Shown here piece by piece: positions 11,795 through 22,558 of a stretch of DNA of 64,000 bases. The translations under genes and the position numbers were made by a program. Every line of letters starts with the position of its first letter. Within the stretch, counting starts at the first letter, position 1. Origin of the DNA: Triplophysa rosa (Eukaryota > Chordata > Actinopteri > Cypriniformes > Nemacheilidae); contig NC_079905.1 of the NCBI RefSeq assembly GCF_024868665.1, forward strand, positions 5,893,879-5,957,878, written 5' to 3'. The notes below the pieces were generated by a model. It searched no databases and was not told the DNA's origin. It worked only from the letters and a program-made list of their open reading frames with translations.

Positions 11795-14700
11795 ATGCCG
11801 GCGCAGGAAAGCAGTAACTCGTGGGGGATAGTTGCTGGGGTGTCCCTTGAACAATCAAATGAAACCATTACAATATACCAAGCTTACAAGAAGCGCTTGC
11901 TGAAACAAGGAACATGTTTGGCACTGTTAGAAGCCCAAGCTGCGACTGGAGGAATCATCGATCCAATAAATAACAGGAGGCTTTCTGTCGACAAAGCAGT
12001 CAAAGAAGGGATTGTAGGACAGGAAATTAAAGAGAAGCTTCTGTTTGCAGAGAAGGCCACCGAGGGCTATGCAGATCCTTACACCAACCAACCAATCTCA
12101 CTATTTCAAGCCATGCAGAAGGACACGATCCCAAAAGAATATGCCATTAGATTATTACAAGCACAGATCTCTGCTAAAAGTGTCTATGACCCTATTGAAA
12201 AATGCTACTTAACAGAAGATCAGGCGTATGAGAGAGGTCACTATGAAAAAGATCTATTCAAAGACCAAACAGATGCTCTAAATGTCTTCTATGACCCAAA
12301 CTCCCAGGAAAACCTCACCTATCCATTACTGATAAAGAAATGCACCATAGCCCCAGAAACAGGCTTACTGCTGTTCCCAATATACGTCACATTCAAAGGC
12401 CTTCGCAGAGGCGTAACCTCCAACGAGCTCCTGTCATCAAAAGTAATTGACCAACAGACGTATGAGGATCTGCAAAAGGGCAAAAAGTCCACCCAGGATG
12501 TGATGTTAATGGAAACAGTGAAAGAATATCTAGAAGGTAAAGGGAGCATTGGGGGAGTAGCTGTGCTCTCCTGTAATAAGAAAATGAGCATATATCAGGC
12601 AATGCAACAAGGAATAATCATGCCTGGTTCTGCACTGATCCTGCTGGAAGCGCAAGCTGCAACCGGATACATGATCGATCCAGTAGAAAACAAGAAGTTG
12701 AGCGTTGATGATGCTATTAAACAAAAACTTGTAGGACCAGAGTACCATGCAAAATTGCTTGCAGCAGAACGCGGAGTCACTGGTTACAAGGATCCATACA
12801 CTGGTGACATAATTACCCTTTTTCAAGCTCTAAATAAGGAACTGATTGTGAAGGAGCATGGGATCCGTTTGCTTGAGGCACAGATTGCAACTGGTGGAAT
12901 TATTGATCCTATAAACAGCCACAGAATTCCAGTGGATGTAGCTTATAAGCGTGGTTTCTTCAATGAGGAGATGAACACCATCCTTGAGGATTCTGGAGAT
13001 GACAGTAAAGGATACTTCGACCCAAACACAAAGGAAAACCTTACATATCTGCAACTGTTGGATCGCTGTGTCATTGACCCCTCTACAGGACTTACATTGC
13101 TGCCCATTGAGGATAAGTCAGGCAGTCTGATTCACACATTCATTGGCTATGACATCAAAAAAATCTTTAAGGGTGTGATGGTAAAAGTAACATGTGGCAA
13201 GTACATGGGAATGACTGTTTCACTCTGGGAGTTACTTATGTCTGAATACTTTACTGAAGAGCAAAGGCAAGATATCATCCAGCAATACAGAAACGGAGTA
13301 CTCACAATTGAGGTTATAATCACCAAAGTCCTGGAGATGATTGAACTTTCAGTGAAAAAAGCCAACGTGGTTTTCGAAGGAATAAGAGAAAAGGTGAGCG
13401 CAAACCAGCTTTTCGAGGCGGACATCATCACTAAGAATGACCTCGAAGATCTGAAACAAGGAAAAACGACTGTAAAAGAAGTTACAGAGAATGAAGCCAT
13501 TCAATCATACCTACAAGGTAAACAAAGCATCGCTGGTGTGCTGCTTCCAGACTCCCAAATAATGTCAATTTACCAAGCCAAACAAAAAGGAATTCTGAGA
13601 CCGGGAACCTCACTTATTCTTCTGGAAGCCCAAGCAGCAACAGGATTCATCATTGATCCAATTGCTAACCGAAAGTTCTCAGTAAGTGAAGCTCTAAAGG
13701 CACGTGTAGTAGGGGCAGATCTACATGCAAAACTCTGCTCAGCAGAGAAGGCAGTGACAGGTTACCTTGATCCTTATACTGACCAAAAAATCTCACTGTT
13801 CCAGGCAATGCAGAAAGATTTAATTGTGAAAGATCATGGCATACGCCTCCTAGAGGCCCAGATCGCCACAGGCGGTATTATTGATCCCATAAACAGCCAT
13901 CGCATTCCAGTTCACATTGCTTACAAGCGGGGATACTTTGATACAGAAATTAATCAGATTCTCAGTGATCCAACTGATGACACAAAAGGATTCTTTGACC
14001 CAAACACTCATGAAAATCTTACTTATATGCAGTTAATATCCAGATGTGTCACTGACCAAAGAACAGGCCTTTGCCTTTTGCCAATCAAAAAGAAAGACAT
14101 GAGAATCAAGATAGAGGACAGCACCAAAGATACATTCCAAACCACGTACATCACTGTGAGATATGGCAGATTCAGCAACAAAAAAGTGACACTTTGGGAT
14201 CTCATTAACTCTGAATATTTATTCGAGGAGAAAAGGCAAGAGCTGATCAAACGATACAAGTCAAAAACAATAACAATTGAAGAAATTATTAGAGTAATCA
14301 TTGAGATCATTGAGAGCAAGGAAGTACAAAGAAATGTTGATCTCCAGGTGGATGGTCTCAGGGGAAAAGTCTCCATTTTGGAGCTGCTGAATTTGAGAAT
14401 AATAGATGAGAAAACCTACAAAGATGTGCTCGAGGGAAGGTTAACAATCAAAGATCTTCTTGAGAGAACCACGGTGAAGCATTTCCTGAGTGGAACAAGC
14501 AGCGTAGCAGGTGTAATAGTTCAAACATCCAACCAGAAAATGACCATCTATCAAGCTCAAAGACAGGGACTTCTTACAAGTGGAACCGCCTTGTGTCTTC
14601 TTGAAGCACAGGCCGCCACTGGGTTTATTATTGATCCGATGCAGAACAAGAAACTCACTACTGAAGAGGCCTTGAAGCAGAAAGTCATTCCTCCAGAGTT

Positions 14701-17700
14701 TTATGAAAAACTGCTGTCTGCCGAGAAAGCTGTGACTGGTTACAAAGACCCATACACTGGCAAGAAAATATCCCTTTTTGAAGCCATTAAGAAAGATCTC
14801 ATTGTAAAACAGCATGGCATACATCTGCTGGAAGCCCAGATTGCTACAGGTGGCATCATAGATCCCATAACATGTTTACATTTGCCACTTGAAGTTGCTT
14901 TTAAGAAGGGTTATTTTGATGCTGAACTAAACCAGATTCTTGCTGATCCAACTGATGACAACAAAGGATTTTTCGATCCAACCACAAAAGAAAACCTGAC
15001 CTACATGGAGATGATGACACGATGCATCAAGGATTCTGATACTGGCCTTTACCTTTTTCCTCTTGCAGAAAAAGGGAAAACACAAGAAAAAACACAACCC
15101 ATTCTCTCAGATGAGGATATTAAGGAACACTTTGTGAAAAATAAAGTTGTGATTACTGTTGGTCGTTTCTCTGGAAAATCTCCATCTCTTTGGGAGGTCA
15201 TTCACTCTGCATACTTTACTGATGAACAGAGGCAACAGTACTTTGAACAATACCGTTTGGGCAAGACAAGTATCAAGGATGTTAACACAGTGGTTATCAC
15301 AACTATCCAAAAACTGGAACAGAAAGTAGCAACACAAACAACAATGGGCATAAGAAAACCTGTTTCTGCGCAACAGCTATATGACTCTGGAATCATTGAA
15401 ACCAATACTTTCAAGGATCTGCAAGATGGAAAGGCAAAACTAGAAGATGTGGTTAAACTTGAATCTGTACAAAGGTATTTGAAAGGCACTGTAAGTATTG
15501 CAGGAGTAAAGCTTCACCCATCAGGAAAAGTCTTAAGTTTATATATGGCAAAAACTGAAGGCTTACTCAGCTCGGATGTGGCACTTATGTTGCTTGAGGC
15601 TCAGGCAGCAACTGGATATGTTATTGACCCAATCAGAAAGGAATATCATACAGTTGTGGAGGCTGCCAAAGTTCAAACTATTGGACCAGAACTATTAGAG
15701 CACTTACTCTTGGCTGAACGTGCAGTCACTGGATTCACAGACCCATACACAGATGAGCAAATATGCTTATATGAAGCTATGAAAAAAGGTATCATCCCTC
15801 AAAACCATGGACTCAATCTGTTAGATGCACAGCTTGCCACGGGGGGAATTATTGATCCAGTTGGAAGCTACCGAATGCCTATTCAGAAGGCAATACTGCA
15901 GGGGTTCTTGGATTCGCAAACCATAGAGCTTCTGGAAAATCCAAGTGGATATGACAAAGAATTTTCAGACCCAAACACAAAAGAACCTCTTACGTTCAAA
16001 GACCTCATAAAGAAATGTGTAAAGGATTCAACAGGCCTGATACTGCTCCCTGTAACTGAAAAAAGTGTTGAAAGCTCAACCCACAGTGATGAACAAATAG
16101 TGCATGTCTTCAAGGAGAAATCTGTGATCATCAATGCCGGGAAGTTTGAAGGCAAACGTGTTTCACTTTGGGATGTGCTACACTCGGAGTACATATCTGC
16201 AGGGAAAAGGAAAGAGTTACTTGACCAATACAAACACAAAAAACTGACAATAGAAGAGATAACAGAAATGGTCACAGCACTGATAATTGAAGCAACTACA
16301 AAAAAACATTCATTTAAAGGTTTGAGAAGACAAGTATCAGCAAGTGAACTGTACGAATCAAAAATCATCTCAAAAGAAATGTTTGGCATGCTTATCAATG
16401 ATGAAGTAGATGATGAAGATGTTGATAAAATGGAATCGATTAAAAAATACCTTGGAGCAACAAACAGCATTGCTGGTGTATTTGTCCAATCTACCAAACA
16501 GACCATGAGCATCTATGAGGCCAAAAATAGGGGACTTCTGACTCCTGGAACATCTCTGGTTTTGCTCGAGGCTCAGGCCGCCACTGGCTTCATGATCGAC
16601 CCAGTGAGAAACAAGAAACTGTCAGTAGAGCAGGCGGTAGCTGAAGGGACAGTTGGGATGGAATGGAGAAGTAAACTGCTCTCTGCAGAGCGGGCAGTGA
16701 CTGGCTACACAGACCCCAATGATGGGAAAATAATTTCATTGTTCCAAGCCTTGAAAAAAGATCTCATCGTTAAGGACCATGGCATTCGTCTTCTAGAAGC
16801 TCAGATCGCTACTGGAGGCATCATTGATCCTGTGCACAGCCATCGGGTTCCTGTGGAGGTGGCGTACCAAAGGGGATACTTTGATGAGGAGATGAACAAG
16901 ATCCTTTCTGATTCAGATGACGACACCAAGGGCTTCTTTGATCCCAACACGCAAGAAAACCTCACGTACTTGCAGCTTGTGGAGAGATGTGTTAAAGACC
17001 AAAACACTGGCTTGAGCCTCCTCGTCATTGTGAAAAAAGGCGAGTACTATTTCTTCATAGATGAACATACAAAGAACATCCTCAAGTCTACAACCACAAA
17101 TCAAGCAGGAGGCAAATTCAAAGGGGAGATGGTTTCTCTCTGGGATCTGCTCTACTCTAGCTACATTTCTGAGGAAAAGAGAAGAGATCTGGTACAGCAG
17201 TACAAATCAGGCACAATAACTATTGAACAATTCTTAGAAATTGTTCTGACACTGATGTCACAAAAAACAGAAACAACCACCGCAACCACGACCACCACCA
17301 CAACAACTGAGACAATCCAAAAGACCAACTTCCAAGGTATCAGAAAGGACGTGAGTGCTGACGAGATGTTTAATTCCCAAATCATTACTAAGAAAATATA
17401 TGAAGAGTTGACATCTGGAAAAATCACAGTTGATCATGTGAGTGAAATGGAGTCTGTGCAAAAATACCTGCAGGGAACAAACAGCATTGCTGGTGTATTT
17501 GTCCAGTCCACAAAACAGACCATGAGCATCTATGAGGCCAAAAATAAAGGACTTCTGACTCCTGGAACATCTCTGGTTTTGCTCGAGGCTCAGGCCGCCA
17601 CTGGCTTCATGATCGACCCAGTGAGAAACAAGAAACTGTCAGTAGAGCAGGCGGCAGCTGAACGTTTAGTTGGGACTGAAATGAAAAACAAATTGCTCTC

Positions 17701-20700
17701 TGCAGAGCGTGCAGTCACTGGTTACACAGACCCAAATGATGGGGAAATTATCTCATTGTTTCAAGCCTTGAAAAAAGATCTCATCGTCAAGGACCATGGC
17801 ATTCGTCTTCTAGAAGCTCAGATCGCTACTGGAGGCATCATTGATCCTGTGCACAGCCATCGGGTTCCTGTGCAGGTGGCGTACCAAAGAGGATACTTCG
17901 ATGAGGAGATGAACAAGATCCTTTCTGATCCAGATGACGACACCAAGGGCTTCTTTGATCCAAACACGCAAGAAAACCTCACATACTTGCAGCTCATAGA
18001 GCGGTGTATTAAAGACCCAAACACTGGCTTGAGCCTCCTCGTCATTGTGAAAAAAGGCGAGTACTATTTCTTCATAGATGAACATACAAAGAACATCCTC
18101 AAGTCTACAACCACAAATCAAGCAGGAGGCAAATTCAAAGGGGAGATGGTTTCTCTCTGGGATCTGCTCTACTCTAGCTACATTTCTGAGGAAAAGAGAA
18201 GAGATCTGGTACAGCAGTACAAATCAGGCACAATAACTATTGAACAATTCTTAGAAATTGTTCTGACACTGATGTCACAAAAAACAGAAACAACCACCGC
18301 AACCACGACCACCACCACAACAACTGAGACAATCCAAAAGACCAACTTCCAAGGTATCAGAAAGGACGTGAGTGCTGACGAGATGTTTAATTCCCAAATC
18401 ATTACTAAGAAAATATATGAAGAGTTGACATCTGGAAAAATCACAGTTGATCATGTGAGTGAAATGGAGTCTGTGCAAAAATACCTGCAGGGAACAAACA
18501 GCATTGCTGGTGTATTTGTCCAGTCCACAAAACAGACCATGAGCATCTATGAGGCCAAAAATAAAGGACTTCTGACTCCTGGAACATCTCTGGTTTTGCT
18601 CGAGGCTCAGGCCGCCACTGGCTTCATGATCGACCCAGTGAGAAACAAGAAACTGTCAGTAGAGCAGGCGGCAGCTGAACGTTTAGTTGGGACTGAAATG
18701 AAAAACAAATTGCTCTCTGCAGAGCGTGCAGTCACTGGTTACACAGACCCAAATGATGGGGAAATTATCTCATTGTTTCAAGCCTTGAAAAAAGATCTCA
18801 TCGTCAAGGACCATGGCATTCGTCTTCTAGAAGCTCAGATCGCTACTGGAGGCATCATTGATCCTGTGCACAGCCATCGGGTTCCTGTGCAGGTGGCGTA
18901 CCAAAGAGGATACTTCGATGAGGAGATGAACAAGATCCTTTCTGATCCAGATGACGACACCAAGGGCTTCTTTGATCCAAACACGCAAGAAAACCTCACA
19001 TACTTGCAGCTCATAGAGCGGTGTATTAAAGACCCAAACACTGGCTTGAGCCTCCTCGTCATTGTGAAAAAAGGCGAGTACTATTTCTTCATAGATGAAC
19101 ATACAAAGAACATCCTCAAGTCTACAACCACAAATCAAGCAGGAGGCAAATTCAAAGGGGAGATGGTTTCTCTCTGGGATCTGCTCTACTCTAGCTACAT
19201 TTCTGAGGAAAAGAGAAGAGATCTGGTACAGCAGTACAAATCAGGCACAATAACTATTGAACAATTCTTAGAAATTGTTCTGACACTGATGTCACAAAAA
19301 ACAGAAACAACCACCGCAACCACGACCACCACCACAACAACTGAGACAATCCAAAAGACCAACTTCCAAGGTATCAGAAAGGACGTGAGTGCTGACGAGA
19401 TGTTTAATTCCCAAATCATTACTAAGAAAATATATGAAGAGTTGACATCTGGAAAAATCACAGTTGATCATGTGAGTGAAATGGAGTCTGTGCAAAAATA
19501 CCTGCAGGGAACAAACAGCATTGCTGGTGTATTTGTCCAGTCCACAAAACAGACCATGAGCATCTATGAGGCCAAAAATAAAGGACTTCTGACTCCTGGA
19601 ACATCTCTGGTTTTGCTCGAGGCTCAGGCCGCCACTGGCTTCATGATCGACCCAGTGAGAAACAAGAAACTGTCAGTAGAGCAGGCGGCAGCTGAACGTT
19701 TAGTTGGGACTGAAATGAAAAACAAATTGCTCTCTGCAGAGCGTGCAGTCACTGGTTACACAGACCCAAATGATGGGGAAATTATCTCATTGTTTCAAGC
19801 CTTGAAAAAAGATCTCATCGTCAAGGACCATGGCATTCGTCTTCTAGAAGCTCAGATCGCTACTGGAGGCATCATTGATCCTGTGCACAGCCATCGGGTT
19901 CCTGTGCAGGTGGCGTACCAAAGAGGATACTTCGATGAGGAGATGAACAAGATCCTTTCTGATCCAGATGACGACACCAAGGGCTTCTTTGATCCAAACA
20001 CGCAAGAAAACCTCACATACTTGCAGCTCATAGAGCGGTGTATTAAAGACCCAAACACTGGCTTGAGCCTCCTCGTCATTGTGAAAAAAGGCGAGTACTA
20101 TTTCTTCATAGATGAACATACAAAGAACATCCTCAAGTCTACAACCACAAATCAAGCAGGAGGCAAATTCAAAGGGGAGATGGTTTCTCTCTGGGATCTG
20201 CTCTACTCTAGCTACATTTCTGAGGAAAAGAGAAGAGATCTGGTACAGCAGTACAAATCAGGCACAATAACTATTGAACAATTCTTAGAAATTGTTCTGA
20301 CACTGATGTCACAAAAAACAGAAACAACCACCGCAACCACGACCACCACCACAACAACTGAGACAATCCAAAAGACCAACTTCCAAGGTATCAGAAAGGA
20401 CGTGAGTGCTGACGAGATGTTTAATTCCCAAATCATTACTAAGAAAATATATGAAGAGTTGACATCTGGAAAAATCACAGTTGATCATGTGAGTGAAATG
20501 GAGTCTGTGCAAAAATACCTGCAGGGAACAAACAGCATTGCTGGTGTATTTGTCCAGTCCACAAAACAGACCATGAGCATCTATGAGGCCAAAAATAAAG
20601 GACTTCTGACTCCTGGAACATCTCTGGTTTTGCTCGAGGCTCAGGCCGCCACTGGCTTCATGATCGACCCAGTGAGAAACAAGAAACTGTCAGTAGAGCA

Positions 20701-22123
20701 GGCGGCAGCTGAACGTTTAGTTGGGACTGAAATGAAAAACAAATTGCTCTCTGCAGAGCGTGCAGTCACTGGTTACACAGACCCAAATGATGGGGAAATT
20801 ATCTCATTGTTTCAAGCCTTGAAAAAAGATCTCATCGTCAAGGACCATGGCATTCGTCTTCTAGAAGCTCAGATCGCTACTGGAGGCATCATTGATCCTG
20901 TGCACAGCCATCGGGTTCCTGTGCAGGTGGCGTACCAAAGAGGATACTTCGATGAGGAGATGAACAAGATCCTTTCTGATCCAGATGACGACACCAAGGG
21001 CTTCTTTGATCCAAACACGCAAGAAAACCTCACATACTTGCAGCTCATAGAGCGGTGTATTAAAGACCCAAACACTGGCTTGAGCCTCCTCGTCATTGTG
21101 AAAAAAGGCGAGTACTATTTCTTCATAGATGAACATACAAAGAACATCCTCAAGTCTACAACCACAAATCAAGCAGGAGGCAAATTCAAAGGGGAGATGG
21201 TTTCTCTCTGGGATCTGCTCTACTCTAGCTACATTTCTGAGGAAAAGAGAAGAGATCTGGTACAGCAGTACAAATCAGGCACAATAACTATTGAACAATT
21301 CTTAGAAATTGTTCTGACACTGATGTCACAAAAAACAGAAACAACCACCGCAACCACGACCACCACCACAACAACTGAGACAATCCAAAAGACCAACTTC
21401 CAAGGTATCAGAAAGGACGTGAGTGCTGACGAGATGTTTAATTCCCAAATCATTACTAAGAAAATATATGAAGAGTTGACATCTGGAAAAATCACAGTTG
21501 ATCATGTGAGTGAAATGGAGTCTGTGCAAAAATACCTGCAGGGAACAAACAGCATTGCTGGTGTATTTGTCCAGTCCACAAAACAGACCATGAGCATCTA
21601 TGAGGCCAAAAATAAAGGACTTCTGACTCCTGGAACATCTCTGGTTTTGCTCGAGGCTCAGGCCGCCACTGGCTTCATGATCGACCCAGTGAGAAACAAG
21701 AAACTGTCAGTAGAGCAGGCGGCAGCTGAACGTTTAGTTGGGACTGAAATGAAAAACAAATTGCTCTCTGCAGAGCGTGCAGTCACTGGTTACACAGACC
21801 CAAATGATGGGGAAATTATCTCATTGTTTCAAGCCTTGAAAAAAGATCTCATCGTCAAGGACCATGGCATTCGTCTTCTAGAAGCTCAGATCGCTACTGG
21901 AGGCATCATTGATCCTGTGCACAGCCATCGGGTTCCTGTGCAGGTGGCGTACCAAAGAGGATTCTTTGATGAGGAGATGAACAAGATCCTTTCTGATCCA
22001 GATGATGACACCAAGGGCTTCTTTGATCCAAACACGCAAGAAAACCTCACATACTTGCAGCTCATAGAGCGGTGTATTAAAGACCCAAACACTGGTCTTT
22101 GTCTGCTTGCTTTAAAAAAGTAG
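11795..22123 (+). CDS. eppk1: Epiplakin, single-exon array of 11 plakin repeat domains
   Basis: Epiplakin is a plakin made only of plakin repeat domains; in vertebrates it binds keratin and vimentin networks in epithelia. This frame is uninterrupted for 10.3 kb (3442 aa from the Met at 11795). I chose that Met because a splice acceptor ending at 11774 separates it from the earlier ATG at 11762, and AAAAATGC is a fair initiation context. There is no actin-binding domain, spectrin repeat or coiled-coil rod, as expected for epiplakin. Eleven domains follow one another, each with LLEAQAATG, GYxDPYT and TGGIIDP motifs. They are joined by linkers with G(I/L)R(K/R)xVSA motifs near residues 200, 528, 853, 1185, 1509, 1848, 2187, 2526, 2865 and 3204. 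Domain 5 is the most divergent. Domains 7-11 are almost identical and have Thr-rich linkers. Its position between plec and fbxl6 matches the human order. Confidence 0.93.
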   Translation: MPAQESSNSWGIVAGVSLEQSNETITIYQAYKKRLLKQGTCLALLEAQAATGGIIDPINNRRLSVDKAVKEGIVGQEIKEKLLFAEKATEGYADPYTNQPISLFQAMQKDTIPKEYAIRLLQAQISAKSVYDPIEKCYLTEDQAYERGHYEKDLFKDQTDALNVFYDPNSQENLTYPLLIKKCTIAPETGLLLFPIYVTFKGLRRGVTSNELLSSKVIDQQTYEDLQKGKKSTQDVMLMETVKEYLEGKGSIGGVAVLSCNKKMSIYQAMQQGIIMPGSALILLEAQAATGYMIDPVENKKLSVDDAIKQKLVGPEYHAKLLAAERGVTGYKDPYTGDIITLFQALNKELIVKEHGIRLLEAQIATGGIIDPINSHRIPVDVAYKRGFFNEEMNTILEDSGDDSKGYFDPNTKENLTYLQLLDRCVIDPSTGLTLLPIEDKSGSLIHTFIGYDIKKIFKGVMVKVTCGKYMGMTVSLWELLMSEYFTEEQRQDIIQQYRNGVLTIEVIITKVLEMIELSVKKANVVFEGIREKVSANQLFEADIITKNDLEDLKQGKTTVKEVTENEAIQSYLQGKQSIAGVLLPDSQIMSIYQAKQKGILRPGTSLILLEAQAATGFIIDPIANRKFSVSEALKARVVGADLHAKLCSAEKAVTGYLDPYTDQKISLFQAMQKDLIVKDHGIRLLEAQIATGGIIDPINSHRIPVHIAYKRGYFDTEINQILSDPTDDTKGFFDPNTHENLTYMQLISRCVTDQRTGLCLLPIKKKDMRIKIEDSTKDTFQTTYITVRYGRFSNKKVTLWDLINSEYLFEEKRQELIKRYKSKTITIEEIIRVIIEIIESKEVQRNVDLQVDGLRGKVSILELLNLRIIDEKTYKDVLEGRLTIKDLLERTTVKHFLSGTSSVAGVIVQTSNQKMTIYQAQRQGLLTSGTALCLLEAQAATGFIIDPMQNKKLTTEEALKQKVIPPEFYEKLLSAEKAVTGYKDPYTGKKISLFEAIKKDLIVKQHGIHLLEAQIATGGIIDPITCLHLPLEVAFKKGYFDAELNQILADPTDDNKGFFDPTTKENLTYMEMMTRCIKDSDTGLYLFPLAEKGKTQEKTQPILSDEDIKEHFVKNKVVITVGRFSGKSPSLWEVIHSAYFTDEQRQQYFEQYRLGKTSIKDVNTVVITTIQKLEQKVATQTTMGIRKPVSAQQLYDSGIIETNTFKDLQDGKAKLEDVVKLESVQRYLKGTVSIAGVKLHPSGKVLSLYMAKTEGLLSSDVALMLLEAQAATGYVIDPIRKEYHTVVEAAKVQTIGPELLEHLLLAERAVTGFTDPYTDEQICLYEAMKKGIIPQNHGLNLLDAQLATGGIIDPVGSYRMPIQKAILQGFLDSQTIELLENPSGYDKEFSDPNTKEPLTFKDLIKKCVKDSTGLILLPVTEKSVESSTHSDEQIVHVFKEKSVIINAGKFEGKRVSLWDVLHSEYISAGKRKELLDQYKHKKLTIEEITEMVTALIIEATTKKHSFKGLRRQVSASELYESKIISKEMFGMLINDEVDDEDVDKMESIKKYLGATNSIAGVFVQSTKQTMSIYEAKNRGLLTPGTSLVLLEAQAATGFMIDPVRNKKLSVEQAVAEGTVGMEWRSKLLSAERAVTGYTDPNDGKIISLFQALKKDLIVKDHGIRLLEAQIATGGIIDPVHSHRVPVEVAYQRGYFDEEMNKILSDSDDDTKGFFDPNTQENLTYLQLVERCVKDQNTGLSLLVIVKKGEYYFFIDEHTKNILKSTTTNQAGGKFKGEMVSLWDLLYSSYISEEKRRDLVQQYKSGTITIEQFLEIVLTLMSQKTETTTATTTTTTTTETIQKTNFQGIRKDVSADEMFNSQIITKKIYEELTSGKITVDHVSEMESVQKYLQGTNSIAGVFVQSTKQTMSIYEAKNKGLLTPGTSLVLLEAQAATGFMIDPVRNKKLSVEQAAAERLVGTEMKNKLLSAERAVTGYTDPNDGEIISLFQALKKDLIVKDHGIRLLEAQIATGGIIDPVHSHRVPVQVAYQRGYFDEEMNKILSDPDDDTKGFFDPNTQENLTYLQLIERCIKDPNTGLSLLVIVKKGEYYFFIDEHTKNILKSTTTNQAGGKFKGEMVSLWDLLYSSYISEEKRRDLVQQYKSGTITIEQFLEIVLTLMSQKTETTTATTTTTTTTETIQKTNFQGIRKDVSADEMFNSQIITKKIYEELTSGKITVDHVSEMESVQKYLQGTNSIAGVFVQSTKQTMSIYEAKNKGLLTPGTSLVLLEAQAATGFMIDPVRNKKLSVEQAAAERLVGTEMKNKLLSAERAVTGYTDPNDGEIISLFQALKKDLIVKDHGIRLLEAQIATGGIIDPVHSHRVPVQVAYQRGYFDEEMNKILSDPDDDTKGFFDPNTQENLTYLQLIERCIKDPNTGLSLLVIVKKGEYYFFIDEHTKNILKSTTTNQAGGKFKGEMVSLWDLLYSSYISEEKRRDLVQQYKSGTITIEQFLEIVLTLMSQKTETTTATTTTTTTTETIQKTNFQGIRKDVSADEMFNSQIITKKIYEELTSGKITVDHVSEMESVQKYLQGTNSIAGVFVQSTKQTMSIYEAKNKGLLTPGTSLVLLEAQAATGFMIDPVRNKKLSVEQAAAERLVGTEMKNKLLSAERAVTGYTDPNDGEIISLFQALKKDLIVKDHGIRLLEAQIATGGIIDPVHSHRVPVQVAYQRGYFDEEMNKILSDPDDDTKGFFDPNTQENLTYLQLIERCIKDPNTGLSLLVIVKKGEYYFFIDEHTKNILKSTTTNQAGGKFKGEMVSLWDLLYSSYISEEKRRDLVQQYKSGTITIEQFLEIVLTLMSQKTETTTATTTTTTTTETIQKTNFQGIRKDVSADEMFNSQIITKKIYEELTSGKITVDHVSEMESVQKYLQGTNSIAGVFVQSTKQTMSIYEAKNKGLLTPGTSLVLLEAQAATGFMIDPVRNKKLSVEQAAAERLVGTEMKNKLLSAERAVTGYTDPNDGEIISLFQALKKDLIVKDHGIRLLEAQIATGGIIDPVHSHRVPVQVAYQRGYFDEEMNKILSDPDDDTKGFFDPNTQENLTYLQLIERCIKDPNTGLSLLVIVKKGEYYFFIDEHTKNILKSTTTNQAGGKFKGEMVSLWDLLYSSYISEEKRRDLVQQYKSGTITIEQFLEIVLTLMSQKTETTTATTTTTTTTETIQKTNFQGIRKDVSADEMFNSQIITKKIYEELTSGKITVDHVSEMESVQKYLQGTNSIAGVFVQSTKQTMSIYEAKNKGLLTPGTSLVLLEAQAATGFMIDPVRNKKLSVEQAAAERLVGTEMKNKLLSAERAVTGYTDPNDGEIISLFQALKKDLIVKDHGIRLLEAQIATGGIIDPVHSHRVPVQVAYQRGFFDEEMNKILSDPDDDTKGFFDPNTQENLTYLQLIERCIKDPNTGLCLLALKK
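17002..21962 (+). repeat. Homogenised 1017-bp tandem repeats inside epiplakin
   Basis: Units begin at 17002, 18019, 19036, 20053 and 21070 with an exact 1017-bp period (339 codons). By eye I found no difference between units from 17002 to 21962, about 4.9 copies. The preceding domain (16450-17001) and the last 160 bases of the ORF differ from the array. Each unit holds a linker with KKGEYYFFIDEHTK, the SLWDLLYSSYISEEKRR segment, a Thr-rich stretch (TTTATTTTTTTT) and one full plakin repeat domain. Confidence 0.95.
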
Positions 22124-22389
22124 GTTTACGATTTGATGCAACAAGCCACGCATCTAATGAGTAATTCAGTACATTGTATTATATACCTTGTTTTAATAAC
22201 TATATCATGCTGTGTATACAGTATTTGCTTTGTGGTCAAAGCTATTTTTTGGGTAACTAGAATCACAAATTAACACGTTTCTACCTTTTGTTTCTATACA
22301 CCGAAGACTGTAATGGTCATTAAATGTATTATGCAAAAACATGTTTTAAAAGTTATGTACTCTTGTTAAATGTAGCATTAAAGCCGAAA

Positions 22390-22395
22390 AATAAA
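22390..22395 (+). terminator. Epiplakin polyadenylation signal
   Basis: AATAAA on the plus strand 267 bases after the epiplakin stop, in AT-rich sequence. This gives a short 3' UTR of roughly 0.3 kb. Confidence 0.65.
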
Positions 22396-22558
22396 GCTGA
22401 AATATATAATTTTGATGTTAGTTTACTTTACCTATGTAAAGATAGTGTTTTATTAAATGCGATTTGTTTACATGTAAATTCATAACATTCATTTCATGTA
22501 AGCATATGAACATGAAAAAAAACATAGTTTACAAGATTAATAAGAGTAGACAAATATT

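Noticed and set aside
12319..16512. Minus-strand ORFs up to 209 aa inside epiplakin
   Set aside because: Antisense to a strongly supported coding frame, with no recognisable domain.
17161..21529. Repeated minus-strand ORFs of 67, 75, 88 and 103 aa across the epiplakin array, including a Val-rich one
   Set aside because: They recur every 1017 bp as exact antisense shadows of the epiplakin frame; the poly-Val run is the reverse of the Thr codons.
17002..21962. CRISPR-like or satellite array
   Set aside because: The repeats are long, in-frame and encode complete plakin repeat domains.
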